Part shown: in pieces, positions 35,571-45,566 of the stretch
Numbering within the stretch: the first letter of the stretch is position 1
How the letters are laid out: each line of letters opens with the position of its first letter
DNA from: Fomes fomentarius
Taxonomy: Eukaryota; Basidiomycota; Agaricomycetes; Polyporales; Polyporaceae
Direction of reading: 5' to 3'
DNA length: 64,000 nt
Assembly (NCBI GenBank): GCA_022606135.1
Contig: JABYQN010000006.1
Location: 434,001-498,000 of the forward strand
The notes under the pieces: model-generated
What the model saw: the letters and a program-made list of their open reading frames with translations, nothing else
What the model was told of the DNA's origin: nothing
Database searches by the model: none
Translations under genes and position numbers: made by a program

Positions 35571-37105
35571 TCAGCCCGCGGCTTGTGTACGCTCGAGCAT
35601 CTTGTTCACAGCAACAGGACGGCCGCTCGCAGGATGCGCGATGTCGGCCATGCGTTGCTCCCTCATATGCAACAAAAGGTGCACAAGATATGCAGGAGTG
35701 ATGACATTGGTCTGCACCCCGCTGCCATCGTCCTGCGTCACCGGCGTACTCGCACTCGTGCCCGTGCCCACACTAGCAACGCTCCCACTCCTGGCCACTT
35801 TCGACGATGCAGCCGTCCCACTCCTCCGCGTGGAGCTAGCGTTCCGCTGAAAGGCGGCCCGAGCAGACTCGACGATCTTCGAGTCCTCGCTATACCTGTC
35901 CCAGAGCGCGTACAGCGCGATGATCTCCTGGGCGATCGTTGCCACGAGCGGCATGCTGACGTTGAGGCCGGCCATGAAGCCGATCACGTCTTGGGGCTGG
36001 TGCTGTGCTTGGGACTTTTTCGCTGTGTGCGAGGCGGAGCGGGAGGAGCGGCGGGTGGGCGAGTGGGCGCCGTGCGAGTGGGAATGTGAGTGGGAGCCTT
36101 GTGAGGAGGAAGAGGAGGAGGCGAGGGGGCCTTGCTGGATGGACGCACGGGTGGGGGCGTGAAAGACGAGGGTGAGGTATATGGCAGCAATAGCGATGAG
36201 GTGTGGGGGATAGAGGAGGCAGAGTTCGGAGCGGTAGGTGTCGTTGATGATGAACCTAGCGAGACCGAAGGGGTGAGGCTGAGAAGGAAGAGAGGGGGAA
36301 GAAGAGTAGATGAGACTGACCATGCGGTCTGGAGCGCGCCATCCTGTAACTCGAGCTTGCCTTGGCCTGTGCCCCAGTATCGTGGACCGTCGACATCGTC
36401 GGCGTCGGCTTCGCCTGCCTCTGCCTCTGTGATGACGCCGCCGCCTTCTTTGCCGCAGAGGGTGATAAGAGTACGGTAAGGATGAAAGACGGTGAGGTCG
36501 CATTCAAGCTCGTCGACGAGATAGAACTCCATTTCGGCGAGCTTGGAATTGTCAGACGGAAAGCCCTTGATGCCATACTCATCGTCTATACGAGCAATCA
36601 GCACAAGTCGTAGTCGTAGAGAGGGGGATGGGCTCACTGCTGAATATGATGCGGGCCTCGGTGACGACATTCTTGATGTGGACGGGGGACTCCTCGGCCT
36701 TGGCAGCGACGTAGCAGCAAGCAGCGATGACGATGAAAGGGTCGGTCTCGCAATAGGAGTTCTTGATGTAGAACCTACGGAAGAAGACGGTTGCGGTTGC
36801 AATGACCCTCTGTCTGAGCTGGAGTTTCTTTCCGAGCTTGGTGATTACTGCGGGCGAAGAGACGGATGGTGAGAGGGCGGTCGGACTCGGAATATCGGCG
36901 CAAGACATACGGTTTGCAAAGAATATGTTTAGAAAGCCGAGAAGGTCCGGGCTGTCGACGTAGAGGAGGTCGTCTGCGCGGGCCTGGCGCAGGGTGGCCC
37001 TGTCGACTATCCATCGTTTGCTATGCGGGCGTCGACAGTGAGCGGGCAGCGGCGGAGGCGAGAGGACACGCACTAGTGCGAGCTGGACCAGAAGTTCGTA
37101 GCCAT
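35571..37105 (-). CDS. SSN8: Cyclin C, Mediator kinase-module cyclin
   Basis: Partner of Cdk8 in the Mediator kinase module, nuclear transcription control. The first exon is only 32 nt (37105-37074, [10 protein letters not shown]) and splices to [20 protein letters not shown], the classic cyclin C start. The first cyclin fold contains [20 protein letters not shown] and [20 protein letters not shown]. After [20 protein letters not shown] and [15 protein letters not shown], a Glu/Ala/Asp linker of about 40 residues separates the folds. The second fold ([27 protein letters not shown]) is interrupted by a disordered insert with Ser-His repeats ([20 protein letters not shown]) before [20 protein letters not shown]. 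The C-terminal tail to 35571 is also longer than in yeast. The insertions are the odd feature. Confidence 0.93.
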
Positions 37106-37290
37106 TGCCTGTCGACGTCCATCGGGGAGAGAGAGAGGCGAGAGGCGAGTGCACTCACGCACGCGGTATTCGGCGCGCACCCGAGAAGAGCCGAAGCGAG
37201 CGAGGTCAAAAGACGCGTCTCACACTCGCTTTCTCTCATCCCTCCTCATCGTCTTTCCTCCTCTCCTCGTCGACGCTTACGACCTCAAAA
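37106..37290. promoter_or_regulatory. Divergent promoter, cyclin C / malate dehydrogenase
   Basis: Only 185 bp lie between the two start codons. The MDH side has a pyrimidine-rich stretch (ctttctctcatccctcctc...) before the ATG. Confidence 0.55.
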
Positions 37291-38551
37291 ATGTTTGCCC
37301 GTGCCTCTGCCCGCTCCCTGGCTTCTGGCTCTCGCGCCTTCTCCTCCTCCGTCGCCCGCCAATCCAAAGTCACCGTCCTCGGCGCGGGTGGAGGAATCGG
37401 CCAGCCCTTGTCCCTCCTCCTCAAGCTCAACCCCCACGTCACCGAGCTCTCTCTCTACGACATCCGTGGCGCTCCTGGCGTCGCTGCCGATGTCAGCCAC
37501 GTCGACTCCAAGAGCGAGGTCCGCTCCGTTCTCCCTCTCCGAGCGCTACGTGTAACCTCACCTCGTACCTGCTCAGGTCCATGGCTACCCTGCAGACAAG
37601 CTCGACCAGGCCCTCGAGGGCACTGACGTCGTCGTCATTCCCGCCGGTGTTCCCCGCAAGGTAAGGAAGCCCCCCTTGATCCCACCCAGAATTCATCTCA
37701 CTGACTGCACTCAATCTGCCACACACAGCCCGGTGTAAGCCTAGATTCTCGCCTTCCTGTCCTCTTTCCGTTCTAACTCCGTCTCTCAGATGTCCCGTGA
37801 TGACCTCTTCAACACCAACGCCTCCATCGTTCGTGACCTCGCTGCTGCCATTGCCCGTGTCTCCCCCAAGGCCCACGTCCTTGTCATCTCCAACCCAGTC
37901 AACTCCACCGTTCCCATCATCTCCGCTGTCCTTGAGAAGGCCGGTGTATATGACCCCGCCCACGTCTTCGGTGTCACCACCCTCGATGTCGTCCGCGCCC
38001 AGCGCTTCCTTGCCGGCATCGCTGGTGCTGACCCCAAGCAGGTGCCTGTAACCGTCGTCGGTGGTCACTCTGGTGCGACCATCGTCCCCCTCCTCTCGCA
38101 AACCCAGCACGGCAAGGGTATCACTGGTGAGGCGTACAAGAAGCTCGTCCACCGCATCCAGTTCGGTGGTGACGAAGTCGTTCTGGCCAAGGACGGCGCT
38201 GGCTCTGCCACCCTCTCCATGGCCTACGCTGGTGCTCGCTTCACCGGTGACCTCCTCCGTGCGCTCAACGGCGAGAAGGGTGTGACTACGCCCACGTTCG
38301 TCAAGAGCCCGCTCTTTGCCGACCAGGGTATCGACTTCTTCTCATCCCAGGTCGAGCTCGGCGTAAGTGTTTCGCTTGCGCACTCTACTTTTCTCCCAAA
38401 TACTTATTCGCGTTCATTTTTCCAGCCCAATGGTGTGGAGAAGATCCACCCTCTTGGCCAGCTGTCCAAGGAGGAGGAGGAGCTCCTGGCCGCGTGCTTG
38501 CCCGAGCTCAAGAAGAACATCGAGAAGGGCAAGAAGTTCGTGCAGTCGTAG
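37291..38551 (+). CDS. MDH1: Mitochondrial malate dehydrogenase
   Basis: Oxidises malate to oxaloacetate with NAD+ in the TCA cycle; mitochondrial matrix. Exons 37291-37518, 37577-37660, 37729-37734, 37790-38362 and 38426-38551 give 338 residues. The first ~25 residues ([20 protein letters not shown]) are a typical mitochondrial targeting presequence. The Rossmann motif is [19 protein letters not shown]. The substrate-binding loop VPRKPGMSRDDLF is rebuilt only if the 6-nt exon CCCGGT (Pro-Gly) is included. Active-site [16 protein letters not shown] contains the catalytic His. The gene ends at the TAG at 38549-38551. The presequence and motif order exclude the cytosolic lactate-like forms. Confidence 0.96.
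37729..37734 (+). other. 6-nt micro-exon in the malate dehydrogenase gene
   Basis: Between cacacacag and gtaagc sits CCCGGT, encoding Pro-Gly, in phase 0 on both sides. Skipping it would delete the Pro-Gly of the conserved RKPGMxR loop while keeping frame. Confidence 0.8.
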
Positions 38552-38731
38552 ACGGCTCGTTCGTACTAGATTATAGCCTTTGTATTCGCGTGCGACATTG
38601 CGCTGCTCCAAGTGCTGTTGTACCACTAGAATCTAATGTGCTTGTCACCTTTGGGTTCGTCCTTGGTCGGTTGCGTGTTTGAGAGCGCGTCGAAAAGAAG
38701 AAAATATAGAGACGTACTGAACGCGCTCACG

Positions 38732-39301
38732 CTACCTGCGATTCTTGCCCTTGCCCTTCACGACTGTGAATCCGTCCTCGTCTACTTCTGGCTCTTCTTT
38801 TGGCGGCCGCTGCCTGAAGTCGAGTAACTGCGGTGCCTCGTCCTCTCCCTCATGCCCGTCCTCCTCCGAGTCGCTCATATCCTCCCAATCGCTCCCCTCA
38901 CCCGCACCCTCCTCAGCCTGAATCTTCTTCCCCTTCAGCTTATCCGCTCTTTCCTCGAACTCCCTCAGTAGTGTCTCCTCGCCCCTACTCACCTCCTCCC
39001 ACAGCCTGACCACATCCTTCGCGACCGCCTCGGCGCTCCCGTCCTCCAGGACGGTCTCAAACTCGTCTGCCATGACCTGCAAAAGCCTGTCCTCGACAAA
39101 GTCCGCGTCGGGCGGCGGGTGCTGCTCCTCGAAGTCGTCGACGAGGACGGACGCGAGCCAGGTGCGCTTCTGCGCGGACTCGGGGCCGCCCCAGGCTTGG
39201 TCGACGGCGATGCGGAGGGCGGGCCAGGACGCGAGGCAGGCGATGACGCCGCGCGCGAAGAGAACCGAGGTTTGGGATGGAGTTTGGGTGGAATTTGACA
39301 T
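38732..39301 (-). CDS. TSR2: TSR2-type pre-rRNA processing protein (eS26 chaperone)
   Basis: Known role: escortin that delivers ribosomal protein eS26 to the pre-40S particle and supports 20S pre-rRNA processing; nuclear. A single-exon frame of 189 residues starts at the ATG at 39301 (MSNSTQTPSQ). The family signature is the helix RIAVDQAWGGPES with the WGG motif at about residues 37-39. DFEEQHPPPDADFVEDRLLQ and the acidic C-terminal tail (DWEDMSDSEEDGHEGEDEAP) that ends in a basic KGKGKNRR are also typical. An upstream in-frame Met at 39406 would add 35 residues of low family likeness and reach into the promoter, so I prefer 39301. Confidence 0.88.
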   Translation of the reverse strand: MSNSTQTPSQTSVLFARGVIACLASWPALRIAVDQAWGGPESAQKRTWLASVLVDDFEEQHPPPDADFVEDRLLQVMADEFETVLEDGSAEAVAKDVVRLWEEVSRGEETLLREFEERADKLKGKKIQAEEGAGEGSDWEDMSDSEEDGHEGEDEAPQLLDFRQRPPKEEPEVDEDGFTVVKGKGKNRR

Positions 39302-39518
39302 TTGTGGTGAATGTGTGTATTTTGTGGAATGCAGCAGCAGGAGCGAGCACTGTTCAGTGAGATGCAAGATTGCAGTAAGCGATCGACGACCTCCATCGGC
39401 TACCAAATTTCATGGGCGCTTCATAGCTTCATCCCATCGGACCCATCCTGAACAAGTCTGCTTTCGCTCTCGTCGTCTTACACTCAACATCGCTCGCAAC
39501 ATCTTTGCTCGTGCATAA
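39302..39518. promoter_or_regulatory. Divergent promoter, TSR2 / GRC3
   Basis: 217 bp shared by two ribosome-biogenesis genes on opposite strands. GATGxAAG-like and ccatc-rich motifs are present, but I cannot assign a known factor. Confidence 0.5.
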
Positions 39519-42009
39519 ATGTTGAGTGCGGTTGCTGCGCGAAAGGCGCGTCTAGCCCAAACACCTCAACATTCCCCCGCACCCACCAGTGCTCCCTCCG
39601 AGCCTGCCCCGACTTCTCCACCTCCGTCCAAACGCAAACCTCGCGCATCCGCAGTGCAAGCGAACAAAAGGGTTAAGAGGGAGCACAAAAGGCTGGCGAA
39701 AGAAAAACCCGCGCGATATTTCGCACAGCAAGACGCGTTCAAAACGCAGGAAGACGTCCTAGTCGTCGACGAAAGTGCGAGTGAAGACGAGGACGAGAGC
39801 GATGCTAGCGGCCCATCGTCTCGGGACACCCTGGCACGTCTACCTTCTGCTCAGACGCGAAAAATCTGGTCGCCCAGTGCGCCCGCGCTGGACTCTTCCG
39901 ACGAGGACGATGAGGACCTGCGCGCACCGGTCATCCTTGACGTTCCGATACCTCAACCGCTTGACAGCCAAGCCCCGTCAGTACTATCTTCCTTCAAACC
40001 AGTCCTCAATCAGAATGTCTTCCACCTCAATACTGGACACACCGAGTCCACTCCTGGGTCCATACTGCTCTTGCGCGCATCGGACACCCTCGCTCTCCTC
40101 GGGACTTACACAGTCACCATCCTTCGCGGCTCTATCTCGCTCGCTGGTGTCACTCTCACAACGTCGCCCACGGTTCACCCGGTCTTCGCCCCAAGGTCGT
40201 CCCCGATTCCGCTCATCGGATGCCTCCCACACCGCGCCTCGTCCTCCTCACCTCCAATCCATGTATCTCTACCACCCCATGCCACAGAAACAGTGAACGA
40301 CTACGATGCTGTCGTCCTTCTGCAAGCTCTGGATACAGGCATCGAGGGACTAGGCAAAATTTGCAGGACGTTCGACAGATTCTTCACTCCCTCCCGCTGG
40401 CATCGCGACCAGCCGCGGTTTGACTTTGGCATCAATACTGTGTACAGTGTGCGTAAACGTGGCAATCCATCCAACATTTTGTCGAGTGATTTCTCAGTCC
40501 AAGCGTGCAGTTGTCACATCAAACATCCGACGTCACTCCGTTACTTGTACCCCCGACATGGGACGAAGCACTGTCGGCTGCTCTTCCTGTGCCCGCGAAT
40601 GACCACGGCCTTTCGGTTCGAGGTGGAAAGTACCTCGTAAAGGGTCTGAAGAATGCGGGCAAGAGCACCCTCGCGAGGCTGCTGTTTAACCGCCTTCTAA
40701 CCAGGCATGTGACAGCGCTTTCCAACGCCTTGTCGGACCAGAGCTCATGTAGTCTGTAGGTTCCGCCGAGTCGCATATCTCGAGTGCGACCTCGGACAGT
40801 CCCAGTTCACGCCTGGGGGTATGGTCAGTTTGAATATCATCGAGCAACCTGTCTTCGGTGAGTCTATTTCCCACTCTGCACTCACAAGGAAACATCTCTG
40901 ACCATATACGTGACGTAGGACCGCCTTTCTCCCATCTGAGTATCCCATACGCCGCACACTTCGTAGGGTCAACCTCTCCTCGCAATTGCCCCTCTCACTA
41001 TCTCGACTCCATTCAGGCCCTCATGCAGGTCTACCACCTTGACATTGAGAACGCAACGTTCGGAGATGAGGGTAGCTACCCCGAAACCGATGGCGATCGT
41101 ATCGGTTCCTCCATTCCCTTGGTCGTCAATACTATGGGCTGGACCAAAGGTCTCGGCGCGGATCTTTCACGGAAGGTCGAGGAGATTGTCGAACCAACAG
41201 ATATATTTTCCTTCACCATCTCGTCTTCTTCCGAGGATGATTGGACTGATGTTCCCACTTCGTACGCTTCCGCTCAAGTTAGCCATGGAGGCCCTCGCAT
41301 GCACGCTGTCGAGCCTGTCCCATCCTCGACACTGACATCGCACTACACAGCAGCGGACCATCGCACTCTCTCCATGTTATCCTACTTTCACGCTGTCTTC
41401 CCATCTCACTCCTCACCATCGTCTCATGCTTCTCTCTTTGCGACACGGTGGAATACTTCGCAGCCGCTCTGCGCCCAGGCACCGTACGAAGTTGACTGGG
41501 CAACCGCATTCGACAAGATTATCCTTACGGGGGCAGGCATGGAAGACGTCGTACCCTCCGAAGTGCACCGCGCTTTGAACGGCTCCATCGTTGCACTCGT
41601 CAGCTGCGACCCAGGCACCCTCGACATCGACAGCAGCGAGTCCGCTACAGCACCAAATTCTGGCCCCGCCCTCCCATACACGCAAGGCGCCGCCCCGCCC
41701 TCACCACACACCTCCCGCTGTATCGGACTAGCACTCATCCGCGCACTCTCACCCTCATCTCCACGTCCACGCCTACAGCTCCTAACTCCAGTGCCTCCTT
41801 ACCTCCTCGGGTCCGCACGGGTGCTCGTCATGGGCGAGCTGCAGCTGCCTGTATGGGGCATGGTCGACTTCCACACGCTCGATGACGGAGGCAATGTCGC
41901 AGGCTACGAGCGTGGCAAAGTGCCTTACCTCCGGTGGGGCAAAGGCGAGGGCGCGGGCGGGGAGCGGAGACGCGTGAGGAGGAACTTGATGCGCAGGGGA
42001 CAGATGTAA
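39519..42009 (+). CDS. GRC3: Polynucleotide 5'-hydroxyl kinase GRC3 (rRNA ITS2 processing)
   Basis: Known role: phosphorylates 5'-OH RNA after Las1 cleavage of ITS2 during 60S maturation and acts in rDNA termination; nucleolar. The start at 39519 gives a basic, disordered N-terminus (SKRKPRAS...NKRVKREHKRLAKEK) and acidic stretches, then a beta-rich domain (GSILLLRASDTLALLGTYTV). The P-loop GLKNAGKSTLARLLFNRLL is at about residue 355. Next comes VAYLECDLGQSQFTPGG, the Walker B/lid region, then PLVVNTMGWTKGLG. The C-terminal domain ends in RRVRRNLMRRGQM at 42009. Introns: about 40442-40499 (donor chosen to hold frame, less sure), 40704-40758 (a GC-AG intron), and about 40860-40919. Divergent from TSR2. 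Confidence 0.92.
40704..40758 (+). other. GC-AG intron in GRC3 next to the P-loop
   Basis: The exon ends CTA ACC AG; the intron begins gcatgtgacagc and ends tctgtag; the next exon begins G TTC CGC CGA. This restores LLTRFRRVAYLECDLGQ. No GT donor nearby keeps that frame. Confidence 0.72.
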
Positions 42010-42842
42010 GAACGATGATGATGACTGGTCGTATCGTAGTCGTAAGTTGTGAAATCACTGTGCATTGGACGTTTCAGTTTGCTGACCGGTATACAATTCA
42101 CTCTTCAGGGCGCGATGTCGTTTGTGTGGTTCCGCCTGCGCTGGTCACCTTCTTGTGAGATCGTTCTGATGTCCCTATCATACTTATCGTATAACGCAGT
42201 TCGAACGGTGGTGCAAGTGTATGCCGTCCGACTGGAACATCAGCCGGTGTGTAACCCTGAATCCGACAGGTATTTTGACATTTCTTTTGTGATGACATTG
42301 GCGGATACTACGGCTTCGAGATGTCCCCAACCTCCGCCGAGACCAAGGCTCATCAAGGGAACGAGCGCGTCAATCAATTTGAATAGGAATCCAACGGACC
42401 GACACAATACTCACTGAATTGAAGAAAGCGTACTCAATACATAACCCGGGACGCCGCGGCTTTCTTGAAATGTGTTGTGACGGTCTTCCGAGTCGGAGTG
42501 AGTGCTACTGTGCTACCTCTAGGCTCTCCTAACATATTTCGGAGTTGTCTCACCTTGGCGCTGGCGCCATGTGTCTTTGGACGCTCCTTGCCGAATACGA
42601 CGAAGCAATGGGCGTAACGCTGCTACATAGCGAAAGATCCACTGTGCCGATCATGTGTACCATTCCCAGAGAAATAATAATGCGAGTCCTACGAGAGGGC
42701 GGGATCGAGGTTTTCGAACGTTTGGCTATTCCCTACTCGTGCTACCCCAGCCGCCGGGCTCTGGCCTCGGAGGACCGGGCAGGAGAAGAAGGACAAAATG
42801 CAGCAGCCCACAACAATAAATGGAGCAAACACTAGCCTATTG
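42010..42842. other. Gene-core edge, no intact gene
   Basis: 833 bp after GRC3 with no convincing gene. The segment next to the solo LTR (42689-42837, minus strand) has an open frame that continues on the far side of the LTR; it is listed separately. Confidence 0.5.
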
Positions 42843-43525
42843 TGATGAAGTCTGAACCTGTGAAGGCAAGAGTCGCAACGACTAGTAGACACGCAGACAG
42901 ACAAGTCACTCAGTCAGTGAGCAAAGACTGTAATCATAAAGGGATAAGTACCTGGTAGACACGCAGACAGACGAGCTATAGGTACTATGTAAGTAAGAGC
43001 ATAAGGCATATAGTAGGATGAAGTACTTACTCCTCAGTCAGTGAGCAAAGACTGAGGAGACGAAGCCCTGAAAGTCCCTTGTAATATACTGCTCAGGAGC
43101 TGCATGAGTAAGCGACAGAAAGGAGAGCATGTGATATGTCTGAGTCAGAGTGAACCAACGATGAGTAAGAAAGGTGGAACGATGACTCAGACAGAACAAA
43201 GAGAAAGAGGTAGAAAGTGCTAGAGATGGTCACATGGACACATCCAAGACTATCTAGAACTATCCAGAGCAGTGTAGAACGCACCGGAATGGACTGGACG
43301 AAGTGAGAACAGATAACCATATAAGTACAGTATTGAGTATACCCTATCGGGTAGGAAGGAAACATAGCCAAAGAAAATGCTGTGCCCATAAGCGCCTAAT
43401 GCGCATCTATAGTCCATAGTCCATAGTAATTCCAACATATTGGAACACTCAAGCCACCATGTATCCTCAATATCAACAGTAAACCTGGGTACATTGGGGT
43501 TGTCCTCTGGATATATTGTGAACAA
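42689..43525 (-). pseudogene. Possible minus-strand frame split by a solo LTR
   Basis: On the minus strand, 43525-43438 reads YPEDNPNVPRFTVDIEDTWW and so on. If the LTR and one TATTG duplication are ignored, the same frame continues at 42837 through RLVFAPFIVVGCCILSFFSC to a stop at 42689. It would be a C-terminal piece of about 78 residues with a hydrophobic segment. No family recognised; the open frame could be chance. Confidence 0.25.
42843..43437 (-). mobile_element. Solo LTR-A with perfect 5-bp target duplication
   Basis: 595 bp, TG...CA, same ends as the LTR-A copies at 11635 and 53880. Flanked by TATTG at 42838-42842 and 43438-43442. No internal region remains, so it is the product of LTR-LTR recombination. 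Confidence 0.92.
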
Positions 43526-43567
43526 GTTCTACTTCAGTCAGTCGAAAAGAGTAAGGGAACTACCATA

Positions 43568-43699
43568 ATGGCAGTCGCTTCCAAGCATCTCTCAAAGCTC
43601 CTCAGCAACTTCGCCTTCAAGTATACAACCTACACAATGTTCAAAGCCACCGTCATCCTCCTTTTGGCCGTCATCGTCTGTACCTTTGTCATGGTGTAA
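43568..43699 (+). CDS. Small open frame with one predicted membrane helix
   Basis: An ATG at 43568 opens 43 codons with an amphipathic start (MAVASKHLSKLLSNFAFKY) and a C-terminal hydrophobic run (ATVILLLAVIVCTFVMV). It lies between the solo LTR and the copia-C stub at 43708. It may be a leftover exon of host sequence or chance; no homologue known to me. Confidence 0.2.
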   Translation: MAVASKHLSKLLSNFAFKYTTYTMFKATVILLLAVIVCTFVMV

Positions 43700-43707
43700 A
43701 CTGCACT

Positions 43708-44108
43708 GGTTCAAGATGGGCACTGGTGCGATCTCCTGGTCGAGCCGTCTGCAGACCATTGTTGCGCTGTCCACCACAGAGGTGGAATTTGTTGCAGCGG
43801 TCTCCGCCGGCCAGGAGATGCTTTGGCTTCGCAACCTGCTCACAGAGTTTGGCTTCGATGTCTCCTCCGCATCCAAGCTCCGCATCGACAACCTCTCCGC
43901 TCTCTCTGTTGCGAAAAATCCTGAGCACCATGGGCGCATGAAGCACCTTGATCTGCGCTTCTACTGGCTGCGGGATGAAGTAGCCAAAGGGCGGATTGAG
44001 ATTGAGCACCTCCGCACTTCGGACATCCTCACCAAGTCGCTGCCTAAGCCCAAGGTGCTGGAGATGGTGAAGATGCTTGGGCTGGGGACTTGACTGGTCA
44101 GGGGGGAG
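43708..44108 (+). mobile_element. Truncated copia-C 3' stub (RNase H end of pol)
   Basis: It begins abruptly at tcaagatgggcactgg inside pol and encodes GTGAISWSSRLQTIVALSTT to the C-terminal PKVLEMVKMLGLGT, then the polypurine tract. Compared with the full copies it lacks 12 nt (the codons for Met-Pro-Ala-Asp in RTSDMPADILTKS) and has a few substitutions. It is the outer end of the left palindrome arm. Confidence 0.85.
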
Positions 44109-44562
44109 TGTTGGACCTCATGGGTCTTGTGCCCTAGCCAAGTCCATGGTTTGTTTTCATTCAGCCTTCCGCACATTTCCTAATTCCTTCACTGCACCAT
44201 TATCTTCGCCGATTTTTCCCTCCTTCCCTATTCGACCTGTGGCTGTGCAAATATTCACACAGGGTCGCGACGGGCGCCCCGCACCTCGGTTAAGAGCGCT
44301 AGCCCGTGCATTGACTCCTGCGCCCTCCATGAATTTTTCTTTGGGCGCTTTTGTATGTTTTGTTGATTCCCATGTTTGGAAGTACTGTACAGTTCTTTCC
44401 CACGCACTCCTGCGCTGTAGACAGTCGCTGTGTCGAGCTCTGGTGTCTCTCAGACTTCACAGAGCTCGACATAGGTGGGTAGTATTATTTCTGCAATATA
44501 TCAGACTTCACAGAGCTCGACATAGGCCATTGTGATTGCTCTGAGGCACACTGCAGTCAACA
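44109..44562 (+). repeat. Copia-C LTR (L2)
   Basis: 454-bp LTR directly after the stub's purine tract. By eye it is identical, in reverse complement, to L3 at 47792-48245, including shared variants such as cttccgcacatttcc and cagttctttccc that distinguish both from L4 and L5. Confidence 0.88.
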
Positions 44563-44898
44563 TGCCCATGCACCAGTATCTGCTCAATGTCCAGGCAGCA
44601 TCCAACTAAGGCTTGGGATCCAGTTGTCTGCTCTTCACCACATTGGCAGACATCACTTTCTTAGATTTAGACTTATGTGTTGGATCACTTGCCAAGGTCA
44701 GTTCAGTGTCAAATCAGGCCGATTTGATAATTTCCAGTTGATATTGGCATGACTCATCACTCATTTGGACATGTACATGCCTAAATAAAAAAGAAGTTAA
44801 TTCTCCTCACCATCTGTTACCATGTATCCCACAGTTGTTGTATGGGTGCCTGATTGTAACAGCTGAAGCCTGAGCCCAGCAAGATCTGAGAGAATGAA

Positions 44899-45562
44899 GA
44901 CTGGATATGGGGGTAGGCTGGTGTAGTGGGTAACTCAGCCCTCTGTGGTGGGTTTGAGCATATTGTGATGTCGCAAGTTCAAATCCTCTTGCCCCCACCC
45001 TCAGATGTTGCTTGGTGCCCAAGGTTCCACCCCCTGATTACATCACAGCCTGGAAGGGTATCCAGGACCTACTGGAATCTAGTATGGCAATGTGCATCTG
45101 ACATGCCAGGTCACTTAGGGGTTTTTGGCAATGCTATCCGGGCTTTGGCTCTGCCAAGCAATCACAATCATGTAATGACCATTGGTGTAGCCTGGCCAAC
45201 CTGCCTGCTGCAGTGTGGCAGTGTCTGGCCTGTGCACAACTGGACCAAGGAGCAGGTGTAACTGATGGCAGTGGGCTTGGCTTTGGGGGGTCCAGGGCAA
45301 ATAAGTCTGGGCCTGGGATGTCTGGAACAATGGTTGCAGGAGTGGTTTAGAAGGAGTGTGACACACCCCCGGGATCACACTGTGTGTATGATTAATTATA
45401 ATTACTGCTACTGCGCCTAGTGCAAGCCCTTACCAATTAGTGATAACCTATGCCAGAGTATGCTGTATAAGTGGAATTGTCTGTAACCATAGTTTATTAT
45501 AAGGTACTGCCTTCAAGGACTATAGACGAGAATTTTTTAGAAAAAAAAAAGACTGGATTTGG
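44899..45562 (+). mobile_element. SINE-like element with tRNA-like head, A10 tail and target duplication
   Basis: The body is 44911-45550. The head has an RNA polymerase III A box TGGTGTAGTGGG (44919-44930) and a B box AGTTCAAATCC (44976-44986), a D-stem-like pair ggct/agcc (44916-44919 with 44937-44940) and a GGGGG...CCCCC acceptor-like pair. The tail is ten A (45541-45550). Flanks gactggatatgg (44899-44910) and gactggatttgg (45551-45562) form a 12-bp duplication with one mismatch. About 640 bp is long for a tRNA SINE. I do not recognise the body. Almost no CpG. Confidence 0.7.
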
Positions 45563-45566
45563 AGAT

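Larger units (their letters stand above)
43708..45566 (+). repeat. Left arm of a 1.9-kb inverted repeat
   Basis: Positions x and 92354-x are complementary from 44094/48260 to 45566/46788 with no length difference, as shown by matching LTR ends, SINE head, A10/T10 tract and final ggagat. Homology continues outward into pol with a 12-nt offset. The arm holds the copia-C stub, L2, 348 bp of other DNA and the SINE-like element. Confidence 0.85.

Noticed and set aside
44909..45000. Functional tRNA gene
   Set aside because: A and B boxes and a D-stem are present, but the T-stem does not pair in the canonical register, the anticodon arm is irregular, and the element continues for more than 500 bp to an A-tail. 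Better explained as a SINE head.
44926..45261. 111-codon open frame present in both palindrome arms
   Set aside because: Its perfect duplication reflects the inverted repeat, not selection; it lies within the SINE-like element and has no domain.
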